Source: Monocercomonoides exilis
Taxonomy: Eukaryota > Preaxostyla > Oxymonadida > Polymastigidae
Reading direction: 5' to 3'
DNA length: 64,000 nucleotides
Assembly: GCA_001643675.2 (NCBI GenBank)
Contig: LSRY02000053.1
Span: 411,501-475,500 of the forward strand
In this document: positions 1-17,473 of the stretch, in pieces
Numbering within the stretch: position 1 is the stretch's first letter
How the letters are laid out: the number at the start of each line of letters is the position of its first letter
Made by a program: the position numbers and the translations under genes
The notes under the pieces: generated by a model
Seen by the model: only the letters and a program-made list of their open reading frames with translations
What the model was told of the DNA's origin: nothing
The model's database searches: none

Positions 1-388
1 TTTCAAGTTCTTCTCTTCTCCTTCTTTCCTCTTCCTCCCTTTTCAATTTCTCTTCCTCTTCTTTTTTCTTCCTTTTTTCTTCCTCCTCTTTTCGTTTTCG
101 CTCCGCTTCTTCTCTTCTCTTCCTCTCTTCTTCCTCTTTCTTCTTTCTTTCTTCCTCTTTCCTCAAACGTTCCTCTTCCTCCTCCTTCTTTCTCCTCTCT
201 TCTTCTTCTTCTTCTTCTTCTTTCCTTCTCCTTTCTTCCTCCTCTTCCTCTTCTTTTCTTTTCTTTTCTTCTCTCAGATATTCAAGCTCTTCTTTCGCTT
301 CTTCGACTTGCATTTGAGATATCCACCAATCTTCAATACATCTAACTGCCTTCATCTTTCTTTCCATTTCTCTTTCTCTTTCTCTTTC

Positions 389-419
<31 letters not shown>

Positions 420-3400
420 CTTTCATTCTCCTCTTCTTCTTCTCTTCTTCTTCTTTCCTCTTCTTCCTCCTCTTCTCTTCTTTTTTTCTCTTCTTCCTCT
501 TTTTTCTTCCTCAACTCTTCTTCCTTTCTTTTAATATCTTCTTCTATTTTCTTCAGTTTCTCCTCTTCCTCCTTCCTCTTCTTCTCCTCTTCCATTTCTT
601 TCATTCTTCTTCTCTTCTCTTCTCTCTTCTTTCTCTCTTCTTCTCTTCTCAATCTCTCTTCTTCTTCTTTTTTCGCTTTCTCTTCTTCTTCTTTTCTTGC
701 TTTTTCTTCTTCTTCTTCCCTTTTCCTTCTTTCCTCTTCCTCTTTCTCTGCCTCTTTTTTCTGCTCCTCCTCTATTTTCTTTGCCATCATTTCGAGCTCA
801 TACTCGTCATCATCACTTTTCTCTCTTTCTTCTTCAGAATCATCGCTCCTCTCTTCCTCCTCTTCCTCTTCCTCTTCCTCTCTTTCTTCTCCCTCTTCCT
901 CTTCTCCCTCTTCTTCGTCTTTCATCTTTTCAAACGTTTCTATTGCCTTTTCTCTTTTTTTCCTCTCAATCATTTTTCCAAGATACTCATCCATCTTTCT
1001 TTCCATTTCCTTCTGTTTTTCCTTCTTTCTCCTTTTTCTGATCTCTTTCCGTATTCTGTTCCACCTCTCATCTTCTTCGTATTCATCTTCGCTTCTTCCT
1101 CCTCTTTCGCTGTCTTCTTCTCTTCCGAATTCTGAATCACTGTCGCTTCTTCCTTCTTCGTGAAATCGATTTCTTGTTCTTCTTTCTCTTTCTCTCTCCT
1201 TTTCCCTTTCTCTTTCTCTTTCTCTCCTCCTCTCTCTTCTTTCTCTTCTTCTCAATTCTTTTTCCTCTTTATCCTCTTCCTCTTCCTCCTCGTCATAAAC
1301 ATCATCATGATCATATGGCTTAATCTTTGACAGAGGAGGAGGCGGAGGCAAAGAAGAGAACAATTTGGAAGCAGTGAAAGGAGCATTTCGTTTAGATGGA
1401 GTGTGTGAATGATAAGGTTGAGCATCTTTTGTGTAGGAAGAATGAGGATAATGTGACAATTGCGGTTGATTGAAGGAAGAAGAAGAAGAAAATGGAGAAG
1501 AAGAAGAAAGAGAAGAAGAAGAAGAAGGTAGCATTGAAGAAGGATATGGCAAAGCGTCTGATTGATATGGATAGCGAGTGTTTAGCGAAGAAGATGTTGA
1601 TTGAAGTGAAGAAGGAGGAAGAGAAGGAAGAGAAGAAAGAGGGGGAGGAGGTGGAGGTGGAGGTGGAGGTGGAGGAGGAGGAAGGAGAAAAGGCAAGTTT
1701 TGAGGGTGATAAGAAGGATAGGATGATTGCAAAGAACGCTGGTAAGAAGGAGAAGTTTGAAGTGCTGAAGTGAATGGCGATGAAGTGTATGTGGAAGAAG
1801 GCGAAGTGAAGTTTTGGTTGGTTTGTGGCAGAGAAGCTGGGTATGAATTTGGTGGAGATGGAGCAGAAGAGAAGGAAGAAGAGGCAGAATACTGGGGAGG
1901 AGGAAGAGGAAGAGGTGGAAGAGAAGAAGAAGAAGAAGAAGAAGATGATGATGATGAACCAGTTGAATGAAGAGGGAAAGAAGAAGAAGAAAGAGATGGA
2001 GGAGGAGGACGAGAAGAAGCAGAAGGAGCAATCAAAGAAGGCGGAAATGCAGTTGGTGGAAGAGGCGCCCAGGTTGAGGAGGAAAGAGGAAGATCTGATG
2101 GATTGCGGAGAGAGGAAGAGATTGGAGTGGAAGAAGAAGAAGAGGAAGAAGAAGAAGAAGGAAATGGCGCAGAAGAAGAGTGGAAAGTGACGGGAGAAGA
2201 TTTTGTTGTGTCGTTGAATTGAACATTTTGAGTGTGTGGATGTTGAAGTGGAAGAGATGATAAGGAAGAAGAGGAGGAAGAAAGAGAAGAGGAAGAAGAA
2301 GAGGAGGAAGAAGAAGAAGAAGCAGGATATGTTGGCACAGAAGGAGTCAATGGCATATGCGCATCTTCTGCTTCAAACGCCATCTGCTCCACAATCTGTT
2401 CATTTGAATTGGATTTCTCTTTCTCTTTCTCTTTTTTCTTTTTTTCTTTCTCTTTCTCTTTCTCCTTCTTCTCCTTCTTTTCTTTCTTCTTTTCTTTCTC
2501 TTTCTTTTTTTCCTTTTTTGATTGTTTCTCATTCAACTTTTCTTTCTTCTTTTTGTGAAAGATGTATTTGTCATCTTCTTCTGAAGATTCACTTTTTGAA
2601 GAGGAAGAAGAAGAAGATGATGATGATATTGCTGAAGAAGACAAGGATGATGAAGAGGCAGAAGAAGAAGAGTCTGCAGAAGATGACAAAGAAGAAGAAG
2701 AAGATGAGGAGGAGGAGGAGGAAGAAGATGTTTCTGAAGAACTTGAAGATTCTTCACTATCATTTTCTGATTCTGAAGCAATTTTCCCTTTTTTCTTTGA
2801 AGAAAATTTGCCTTTTTTCAATTTATTTTTATCTTCTTTTTCTTCTTTCTTGTTCTTTTTCTTCTTTTTCTTTTCTTCTTCTTCTTCGCTTCCTTTTTCA
2901 CTTTCTTCTTCAACAAATTTCTTTTTTCCTTTCGCTTTCTCCTTTTTCTCGTTCTGATTTGCTTTTCTTTCTTTATTCTTCGTTTGTTTCGCTTTCGTTT
3001 CTTCTCCTATCATTTTTTCATTCTTCATCTTCTTTTTGTCAGTTTTCGCTTTTGATTTCTTTTCTTCTTCTTCTTCTTCTTTTTCTTTTCCTTCTTCTTC
3101 TCTTTCTTCTGTTTCAGAACGTGGCGTATGCATCAGCAAATCATTTTCATCATCATTATCTTCTTCTTTTCCTTCACTTCTTTCATTATCTTCTTCTTCC
3201 ACTTCTCCTTTTTTCACTTTATTCGTCTTTTTTGAAGGAGAACTTAGTTTTCCAAGTATCTTTCGAGCTAATCCTTCATCTTCATTCCTTTCCCTCATTT
3301 TGTCTTCTTCTTCTCTTTCACCTTCCCCTTCTCCTTTTCTTTCTCCTTTTCTTTCTCTTTCTCCTTCTTCTGTCACATTTCTCTTTCTCTCCTCCTCTTT

Positions 3401-6288
3401 CAATCTGCTCTCCTTCATCAGATTCGCCAGCAGCAAAGGTGTTGTTTTTTCCTTCTTCTTCTTCTTCTTCTTCTTTTTGTTGATGTTACTTGCTCCAAAA
3501 GGCAGAGGAGCTGGGCTGAAGAAGGGAGAAGGCCGAGCAGATGAGAAAGGAAAAGGCGAAGAAAAAGCAGAAGGAACAGAATTTGCATAAGGAGAGGCTA
3601 AATTCGCCATTGGTTGCATTCGAGATGAAGCAGAGGACAAAGAAGGAGACGAGAAAAGTAGGGAAGAAGGAGGGAGAGAAGAAGAAGAGGAGGAAGAAGA
3701 AGAAGAAGAAGAAGAAGAGGAAGGAAATGTGGGAAGAAGAGGAGTTGTAACAGCTGCTGCAGGCTGTGCTGGTGTTGCTATTTGAGCAGGTGAATAATAC
3801 AAAGAAGAAGAAGAAGGCAACGAAGAAGAAGGAAGAGGAGCAGAAGCAGATGATTGAGAAGGAACGAGAAGGCGATTGTGTTCAGTTGGTGTGACAGTCA
3901 ATGAACGCAACGGCTCCATTTGAGATGTTTTCGAAGTTGTATTTGCATTTTCTCTTTCTTTCAGCATTTCTTCCTTTCTTTTCTTTTCCTCTTCTTCTTT
4001 TCTCTTTCTTTCGGCTTCTTCTCTTCTAACTCTTTCTTCTTCTTCTTCCTCTTTTTTCTTTCTCTTTCTCTCTTCCTCTTCCCTCTTCAATCTTTCTTCT
4101 TCTTCTGCTCTTCTTTTCTTTTCTTCTTCCATTCTTTCTCTTCTCCTTCTTTCTCTCTCTTCCTTTTCTTTTTCCTTTTCCCTTTCTTCTCTTTCTTTCT
4201 CTTCTCTTTCTCTTTTTTCTTTTTCCATTTTAAGCTTCGCTTCCAACTGTTGCAATTTCTTTTTCATTTCTTCCTCTTCTTTCCTCTTCTTCTTCTCTTG
4301 TTCTTCCTTTAATTTCTGCTTTTTCAGTTCTTTTTCTCTCATTTCTTTCTCTTTCTCTTCTTTCGCCTTCTTCTCTTTCTCTTGTCTTCTCTTTTCTCTT
4401 TCTCTCTCCTTTTCTTTTTCCTTTCTTTCAATCTCCTTTTTCCTTTCCATTTCATATTCTGCCTCTTTCCTTGTCAGCTCTTCCAATTCTTTCATCATTT
4501 TGTTCCGCTTTTCTTCGAATTTCTTTTCTTCTTCTTTTCTTTTCCTCTCTTCCTCTGCTCTTTTCTTCCTCTCTTCTTCCTTCTTCCTTTTCCGTTCAAG
4601 TTCCTTTGCCTCTCTTTCTTCCTCTTTCTTTCTTTTCCGCAGCTCCTCCTTTTCTCTGTTTATTTTCTCTTCTCTTTCCCTTTCCTTTTCCCTTTCTTTC
4701 TCTCTTTCTCTTTCTCTTTCTCTTTCTCTTTCTCTCCTCTCTTGTTCTTCCTTCTCTCTCCTCTCCTTCTCCTTCAGCTGAGCCACATATTCCATCTCAG
4801 GAAAAGCAGTCTGCAAATAGGGAGAAGTCAGTGGCAATGGCAAAGGAGAGGCAGAAGGCGCTGAAAAGGGGAAAGGGACAGCCGGAGGCGGTACAGAAGG
4901 AGAAGCCAGCATCTGAACAGGAAGGGAAGCAGGCGGGGGATAAGGAGCAGAAGGGTTTTGGTATTGAAGTGAAGAAGGAGGGAATGAAGAAGCAGGTTGG
5001 CTGTATGTGGCAAAGGGGCTTGGCTGAAGTGGAGAAGGAAGCGGAGTGCTCTGAGGAAACGGGGCAGAGGGGGTCATGTTGAACTGGGAGCCGAGGAATT
5101 GGTGTGTGTTTTGTGGGAGAGGCGTTGAAGTGACAGAGGTTGTGGACTGAGGAGTGGAATACGGCTGAATGGTGTCTTGTGGAAGACTGAACTGAGGCTG
5201 GGGAGGAAGTTGAGCTGGAGGGAATTGGTTTTGCGGTTGTTGCTGTGGAAGCTGCTGCTGCTGCTGCTGCTGTGTCTGAAGTGCATTTGGTGAGCGGGAT
5301 TGGTGGTGAGTGTGACGAGGACGAGGCGGAAGCGAATTTTCGGCTTTTAAAGAGCGAGTCGATTCAGACGTGTGAAGAGTGCGGGGAGGTGGATGCAGTT
5401 TAGGCAAAGGAGGACGAGAAGGTGGCAAACGAGAAGGAGATGGGGAAGAAGCGGAATATGAGGCATAAGAGGAAGCAGAAGAAGGACGATGGTAATGCTT
5501 TCTGTGACGATGTCTATAATGACTTCGATGAGTCAATGGTGTGATTGGAGGAGATTCCGAGTAACTTCCAATTGAAGAAACAGAGGAACGTCTTGTTGGA
5601 GAAAATGATGGAGTGCTGCTTGTTGTAAATGATTCTGATTCAGATTCAGAATAAATTTCTTGATCTTGTTTTCCAGTTTTCTGAGATGGAGAATGATATC
5701 TGTTGCTTGTTGGTGAACGAGCACCAGATGCTTTTGAACGAGGAGAAGGAGAAATGGTGACATGCGTATGACGTCTTGTCCTAGATGTTTGTTTTGGTGT
5801 TGATTTTAGTGGATGTGAAGTGATGTGCTCTGTTTGTTCCTGGAGCTTTCGATGTTTCGATGCAAATGGAAATCCTGATTCTGTAACTGAAGGCTTCCCT
5901 AAAGAAATTTCTTTAAATTGTCTCGGTGATAAAACAGATTCTGAGGATTTTCTACGGGGAGAAACAGATGTTTGAAGTTTTGGAGGAGAAAGACTGTCAT
6001 GGTGCGGAGGGGATGATAATTGGCGTAAATAAGAAGGTGAACGTTTTGCTGCAGCTTTCTTTTTTGTAGAAACCTTCTTTTTAGTTGATGCTTTTGGCTT
6101 AGAAACTCCTTTTTTCGAATTTTGAACTTTTTTTGGAGTCGACGTTGGCCGTCGTTTTACGTTCGATTGGTTATCTGTAAAATATTTATAAAAATAAAAA
6201 GAAATTTATAAAAATTAAGATGTTGCATCATAATCATGTTCACACTTGAAATCATGAAATGAAATTTTGAACCATTAGACATCCCCAT
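1..6288 (-). CDS. Giant coiled-coil / Ser-Pro-rich protein, 3' end outside the window
   Basis: One minus-strand frame stays open from 6174 to the left edge, about 2,057 codons; I checked the frame at eleven separated points. It begins at an acceptor (TTTTACAG at 6180-6175). A plausible first exon is 6288-6246 (ATGGGGATG start, donor GTGTGA), whose phase joins exactly to exon 2. The order is a basic Lys/Arg/Ser N-terminus, Ser/Pro/His-rich disordered sequence with a seven-Gln run near 5250, then alternating highly charged Glu/Lys/Arg segments (about 4790-3950, 3480-2420 and 1260-1, probably single alpha-helix or coiled coil) and Ser/Pro linkers. No catalytic domain is visible. A cytoskeletal or scaffold role is only inference from composition. 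Open plus-strand frames here (poly-Phe/Leu/Ser) are antisense shadows of GAA/AAG-rich codons. Frame certainty is high; the first exon and the function are uncertain. Confidence 0.8.
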
Positions 6289-6609
6289 ACTGCGATAAAT
6301 TAGATCAACATTTTTTTGAAATTTATTTGAACAAAAATCTAATTAAATTAATATTATCGTTGAACAAAAAGACAATAAAATGCAAGAGATGCACTGTTTA
6401 TTATTTTTGCTTCATTTTTTAATGAAAATGTTGATTTAAAAAAATAAAATAAAAAATATTATTAAATTATGAAAATCATTGAAAGAAGCGTGAGAACAAG
6501 ATAAATTATTGAGAAATTCAATCAATTTGGATTAAATCAAATGAGGTTTTGAACGGTTTATAACTTTCATTGTTTCTTTCTGCTTTTTATATTATTTGAT
6601 TTTTATAAT

Positions 6610-9600
6610 TCAGCTTGAAAATTCTTCTTTTTCTTCCTCTGTTTCGCCATCCTTCCCATCATCCATTTCATCCAAGCCCCAGCGTCTAGCAATAAGAGCA
6701 ATCTCTTTCATTGCCTTGTCTTGTTCTGTTTCTTTATTTGGTATAAGTTTGAGATATTCCTGCTCTCTTCGTAAATGTTCCAATTCAAATTGAGCATTAT
6801 GATAACTATCAGAGCGAGTTGCATTCTTATTTGAAGAAGAAGAAGAAGAAGGAGAAGAAATATTTTCCCCTTCTTCTCCCTCTTCTTCCTTTGATTCTTC
6901 TTCCATTTTCTTCTCTTCATCATCACAATTTCCATTTTCATTGTCATCCTTTTGCTTATCTTCTGAAGATGCTTTTGAACATTTCTCGTTTTCGTTTTGT
7001 TTTTCATTCTCACATTTCATTCCACAACTTTGTCCAAATAAATTTTCATATTGTTTTCTTTCTTCTTCTCTTTCTTTGTTTTGAATTCCCTTTGAAGAAT
7101 CCGTTTCCTCTGAAGAAGTTTCTGTTGAAGTTACTTTACTGTTCTTCTTCTTATTTGATCTCTTTTTGCTCTTTTTCTCTTCAAAATCTTCGCTTTCATC
7201 TTTTTCACCCTCAAAATCATCGTCATCGAAGTCGTCGTCATCATCGTCATCTTCTTCATCTTCTGTTTCATCTTCGTTTTTCCCTGTTGAAGGTGATCTG
7301 CTCAATGATGAATGCAGCATTTCCTTCCTCAGCGCATTCAATGCACTTTCTCGCGATCGAAATCGCCTTGTTGTCATTTTCTCGTTCTTTTCAGTCAATT
7401 CTAATGCATCTTCAATTAACTTTTCTTTCGTCTTCTTTTGCTTTTTGTCTTTTTCTTTTTCCTTTTCTTTCTTCTTCTTTTTGTCTTTCTCTTTCTCTTT
7501 ATCTTTCTCTTTCTCCTTCTCCTTCTCTTTCCCCTTCTTTTTCTTCTCCTCCATTTTCTCCATCATCTTCTCACTATTCACTTTTCCAACATCACCCGAA
7601 TCTCTTTCATTTAGTATAGGCAATTGTGTTTGAGACATAAACAAAGGCTGCGCCTGAGGTTGAATATGAGTCTGATTTTGCATCTGGCTCTGTTGATTGT
7701 TTGGTTGAACGTGCTCTGAAAGAAATGGAACAGGAAATGAAACAGAAGAAGGCGAAAGAGGCGGCTGTGGAGGTGCAGAAACGAAAGGAGAAGGAGCCGC
7801 TGGGTATGAAGACTGGAATAAAGGAGGAGAAGGAAGAGAGGCAAATGAAGAAGAAGAAGAAGAAGAAGAAGAAGAAGGCATTGAAGCAGAGGATGGAAAC
7901 AGCTGACTCTGTTGTGTGTTAGTTGATGGAGCTGTTTCATTTATTGTTTTTTGAATGGAAGGCTGCGACTGTGACATTTGCATCAAAGAAGGGTTGGACA
8001 ATGTTTGACTGGAAGATTGTAAAGGAGAATCACTTGATTTTGACAGGAGCGATCTTGAGGAAGCACCTGAGGAAGAAAGAGGAAGAGAAGAAGAAGAAGA
8101 AGAGGAAGAAAGAGAAATACGAGAAGAAGAACCAGATGTTGTGCCAAAAGATGAGGAAGATGGCTTTCTTGATGTGGGGAAGAGAGGAGGAGATGGGATG
8201 GGAGGAAGAACAGGAGAAGGAGAACGAAGAGAAGTGAAATTTCGATTGGAAGAAGAAGAAGAGGAGGAGGAGGATGAAGAGGTGGAAGGAAATGAAGAAG
8301 ATGAAGAAGAACTGCCGCTTCCAAACATTCTTGGCGAAGGTGGAGGAACAAAACGGAGTTTTGTGGATGAACCAATTGAAGCTGGTTTTGATGCAAAACA
8401 TGAAGAATCGTTTGATGAAAGAGAAGAAGAAGAGGAAGAAGACGATGTTGATAGGCGATTTCCTTCGAAACGAGAAGATTTTGGACCTTTGAGGAATGGC
8501 ATGCCTGATCGTTGTGGTGGCCAGAGTGATAAAGAAGATCGTAAAGGATTCGAAGAAGAAGAGGATGGAAATGAAGAAGAAGAAGAAGATGATGATGATG
8601 ATGAGGCTGATGTATTGCGAGGAGAATTGCGTGGGAGGCACAATTCCTCCACAAACTTCATCAGTTCTTTGAACTCTGTGTTTTCTTTTTCTTCCTCGTT
8701 CATCCGCTCAATCATCGCTTTTTTGGCTTTAGCTCTCATCTTCTTTTTCGCTGCGGTTGCTTCTTCCAGCACAGCTCTCCTTCTTCTCTCGTTTTCGGCT
8801 TCGTTGTCTGTGAAAGAAGAAGAAGAAGAAGAAGAAGAAGAAGAAGATGTTGAATGGCTCATCAACCATTTAATGAATGGATCGTTTTCTGGAGCATCAG
8901 GTTTGTTGAGAAGGTATTCCAAGTCATCTTGTGGCGATGAAGAGGAAAGAGAATGGGGGAAATTGTGTTTTTCTGAAGGAGCAGAGGAAGAAGCTGAAGA
9001 ATAAGATGAAGAATTATTTGAGGAGGAGGAAGAGGAGGAAGAGGAAGAAGCTGTTGAGTCTGGAAATGTGTTTGGTGATGCAAAAACAGAAGATGAACGA
9101 AGAGGCAAAGGTTGAGATTCATTGAATGGTTCACTTTTGTTCTTCGTTTCTGAAGATGAAGTTGGCTCTTCATCAACTGAAAATCGAATTTTGTTTATAA
9201 AAAAATGTTATTGAAAGCAAAATGTTTCAAAGAACATCATTTATAATTGAAGGTTTTGTCAAAAAAAATACACATATTTTTTAGTATTTCAAAACCAGTG
9301 GCAAAAAAAATTGAGCAATTACAGCATTAATCAAAGAAGACATTACAAGCAAATTCACACATTCTTCACCCAACAAGTCTCTCAGCATTTGTGCTTTTCT
9401 TCTTTCCATCTCTTTCTTCCTTTTCTGCTGTGCTGTTCCATTCTTTTTTATGCCATTTCCAGATTCTTCTGAAAATGTCTGATCTTTGCAATCATCTTCA
9501 CTTTCTTCTTTTTGCTTTGAAGAAAGCGTCGCTTGCTCCTCTTGTATTTCCTTTAATTCATTTCGCAACTTACGAAGGTTATTTATTTTTTGAATAATAA

Positions 9601-10703
9601 AATAAAAAAGGAAATTAAAGAAAAAGTCAGAATGTTTTGATTATTCTTAAAGAAGTTGTATCAAACATTTTTCAGTTTTGTTTCCTTTTCTCGCACTCTT
9701 TTTTTGGTCTCGTGGATCTCAGTTAATCTTCGAGTAAATTCCTATTCAAACAATTATTTAAGAACATTTAGAGTGAAAAGAATTGATTTCTTAATCCTTT
9801 GAAATAGCAAACATAATTTGCTCTTTGAGATAAATCTTCTGTTGATTGGAAGATTCTTTGACGAAGGATCTCTTCAGATACAGCATTAGCTTCAATATTT
9901 GCTTTCTTTTGACAATCTTTCTCATATTCAATCACCTGATCTTCAAGCTAATTGTTGAAATTTCAGTTGGATAAGTACAAATAATCTCTTTACAAAAATA
10001 AATATTAATATATGAAAAGAAAAACCATTTTTAATGATTCTTCATGCTTCTTTTTTGCGTTCACGTAAGCTTCATATTCAACTTTTTTCAACTGATTTTC
10101 TGTCAATATTTTTTGAAAAAAACGAAGAAGATATAATTTCTGATGATTATTAAGAATTAACAAAACCTATTTCATAATCATGAATCATTTCAACTTGGTC
10201 ATATGAAAGCAATCGGTTACTTCCAATTTCGCTGAATGCATTGAAGATTCCAATTAAATCAGATTGTTGCGAAGCATTCAAAATTGATCTATTTGAGGAA
10301 CTTTCTTGATGTTGTTCTTCCATTTTATTTCGAAGAAAAGTGTTATCTTCTTCAACATGAAGTAGTCTTAACATGTCCTCTGGAGGAAGTGTCAGAAGGC
10401 TCTGTTGTAAATCAGATTCAGAAACAAAAACTCTAAATGTTCCATCATATCCTTGTGAACTTAAATAAGAGGCTAAAAGTGCTTCTGTGGCTTGCATAGA
10501 TAGTTTTTTTGAAGATTTTTGTTTATGTTGATCTGATTTGTATGCATTTTCAAGAAAAGCTTCACGAACTTCATGCTTTCAAAATAATTCATTTTTTTGT
10601 AAGATAAATTAAAGAAAATAATAAATCTTACCTGAGCATTTTGCAAAATTCCTTTCCTTTTTAAGATGCGCTTTAAATCAATCTCTTGTTTGCTTTGCGC
10701 CAT
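6610..10703 (-). CDS. OFD1-like LisH/coiled-coil centrosomal protein with Ser-rich C-terminus
   Basis: Proposed exons: 10703-10632, 10575-10167, 10099-10026, 9947-9813, 9741-9667, 9568-9361 and 9176-6610; all phases agree, giving about 1,179 residues. The N-terminus (ATG at 10703, Met-Ala-Gln-Ser) resembles OFD1: a 'KRKGIL' helix, then a LisH-like stretch (EALLASYL, GYDGTFRVF) at about residues 54-75, followed by charged coiled-coil sequence in exons 3-6. OFD1 family proteins cap centrioles and basal bodies and support ciliary assembly, which fits a flagellate. Exon 7 is mostly poly-Ser, Lys/Glu and acidic low complexity ending in a short helical region and TGA at 6612. The join of exon 6 to exon 7 (donor GTGTGA at 9360) is inferred: reading through gives a hydrophobic C-terminus and a stop at 9281, but exon 7 would then lack a start. 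Donors include GTAAGA, GTTTTG, GTTTTT, GTTTGC and GTTTGA. Confidence 0.65.
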
Positions 10704-10862
10704 GTTTTCTGATTCAATTTTTTCTCATAAAATAGTTGATGGGTTACAATCTTGTTTTCTTTCAATCGATGTTTTTCATAGCAAAGCGGATATTTGTGAC
10801 TATTGGATTGATTTCAAAAAAAATATTTTTATTGTTCCGGTTTATGATCACAATTTTTCCTC

Positions 10863-16120
<5,258 letters not shown>

Positions 16121-16483
16121 ATATTTCTTTCTTTCTCTTTCTCTTTCTCTTTCTCTTTCTCTTTCTCTTTCTCTTTCTCTCTTTGTTTTAATTATTATTT
16201 GCTTTATATTAATAATCAAACTTTCAACTTACCTCATTGTTATTGTATTTGAATTGTGTATTGATATAATTAAACACCTTCTCTGGAAACAACAGTTATG
16301 GTTGTTGCTTCTGCGTTGGGAGTTGGGCTGAGCAGCATCATTCTGATTATTCGAACAGAAAGAAATCCGTCTCGTTCTTCGTCGCATTGAAATCCAATTT
16401 ATCCAATTAAAAATTGACTTAATAAAACTTGTATTGTGCATTGCCTCCATCATCAGAAATATGTTTGTAGATTTTTTTGATTA

Positions 16484-16516
<33 letters not shown>

Positions 16517-16759
16517 AATATTTAAGAAATCTTTTCTGTACAAAAAGATGAATTATTTCGAAAAAAATAGAACAAAAAATCGTCAAATTAAAAATTTCAA
16601 AGAATCAAATACGATTGTAATTGCAATTAACATTATCCCTCGCCATGGGCATTTGAAAAAATGAAAAATCATATTACAGATAAACAGCTTTCTTAAGCAA
16701 AGCATAATCCAAATATATATGTGTGTCGTTCAATAGCACTTGAAATCCGATATTTATAA
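16121..16759. other. Convergent intergenic region with a (TTTCTC)n tract
   Basis: Spacer between the 3' ends of the PSS gene (plus) and the papain-like gene (minus). It holds a TTTCTC hexanucleotide array at about 16128-16181 and T/A homopolymers near 16483-16513. No supported gene was seen. Confidence 0.6.
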
Positions 16760-17473
16760 TTATGCAACATTTGAATAATAAAAATAGTAATTTGAACTAT
16801 GTCCTTCATCAGCAATTAAACGAAAATATCCATTCTCTCCCCATCTTGTTCCCATTGAATTTTGGCAAAGCCAGAATGGCACATTTCCCTCCATTCCCCA
16901 ACCAATTAACAAGGCACTTCTTGAAAGATCATTCGAGCTAGGTGTGTAAATTCCTCTTCTATAATTGTAAAAGTCCTTTCCTGCGGAGAATTTGATAAGC
17001 ATTGGTCCATCATCAACGAGAAGCATTTTTATCTTTTCCACTTCTTTACTTGAAGTAGAATAGTCCGATGCACGATATTTTGTAAAATTTCCCCCGTTCA
17101 CACATTTTGAAGGGCACTGTGGAACTCTACCATCATTAGACACGTATGGAAAGCATGATTCTGATGGTATTCCCGAATCAAGAAATCTCATATCATCATA
17201 TCCTGAGCCTTGTGAATTACATGTGTACCTTTGGCATGAAATAATATATTGCGCAGACAACTTTAAATATTCATATCCCTTTTTGGCTCTACGGATTGCT
17301 AATTGACTTGCAGCAGCAAACGCAGAGCTAATGGGACAGCGTCCTTCATTTGGAACAGGCTCAAAATAGTTAGCAGGATATAAATACCGAATATCAAAAC
17401 TTGGAGGTGAGTTAACACCTTTATTTTCTAAAGTTTTCAAAACAATTAATTGAAACACAAAAAAGGAAAGCAT
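16760..17473 (-). CDS. Papain-family (cathepsin B-like) pseudoprotease
   Basis: A single-exon 237-residue protein starting ATG at 17473 with a hydrophobic signal-like N-terminus (MLSFFVFQLIVLK). The C1A peptidase fold is recognisable: a block aligned to the active-site Cys motif, Cys-rich middle, and a C-terminal IGWG...FWLCQNS.GTRWGENGYFRL block that matches cathepsin B. All expected catalytic positions are altered: QGSCGSCWAF is replaced by NEGRCPISSAF (oxyanion Gln to Glu, nucleophile Cys to Ser, next Trp to Ser), and the catalytic His before the IGWG block reads Ser (SRSALLIGWG). The Asn of the NS.GT motif is kept. It is short for a full zymogen, as there is almost no propeptide. It is therefore probably a secreted or lysosomal non-proteolytic homologue; its binding role is unknown. 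The frame is intact, arguing against simple decay. Confidence 0.8.
   Translation of the reverse strand: MLSFFVFQLIVLKTLENKGVNSPPSFDIRYLYPANYFEPVPNEGRCPISSAFAAASQLAIRRAKKGYEYLKLSAQYIISCQRYTCNSQGSGYDDMRFLDSGIPSESCFPYVSNDGRVPQCPSKCVNGGNFTKYRASDYSTSSKEVEKIKMLLVDDGPMLIKFSAGKDFYNYRRGIYTPSSNDLSRSALLIGWGMEGNVPFWLCQNSMGTRWGENGYFRLIADEGHSSNYYFYYSNVA

Noticed and set aside
308-4864. Long plus-strand poly-Phe/Leu/Ser and Lys/Glu open frames
   Set aside because: They are antisense or alternate-frame shadows of the continuous minus-strand coding frame 6174-1, which alone has mixed, protein-like linker sequence.
7166-8654. Plus-strand and alternate minus frames inside the OFD1-like last exon
   Set aside because: Shadows of Ser (TCN) and Lys/Glu codon runs; only the 6610-9176 frame stays open with a consistent splice entry.
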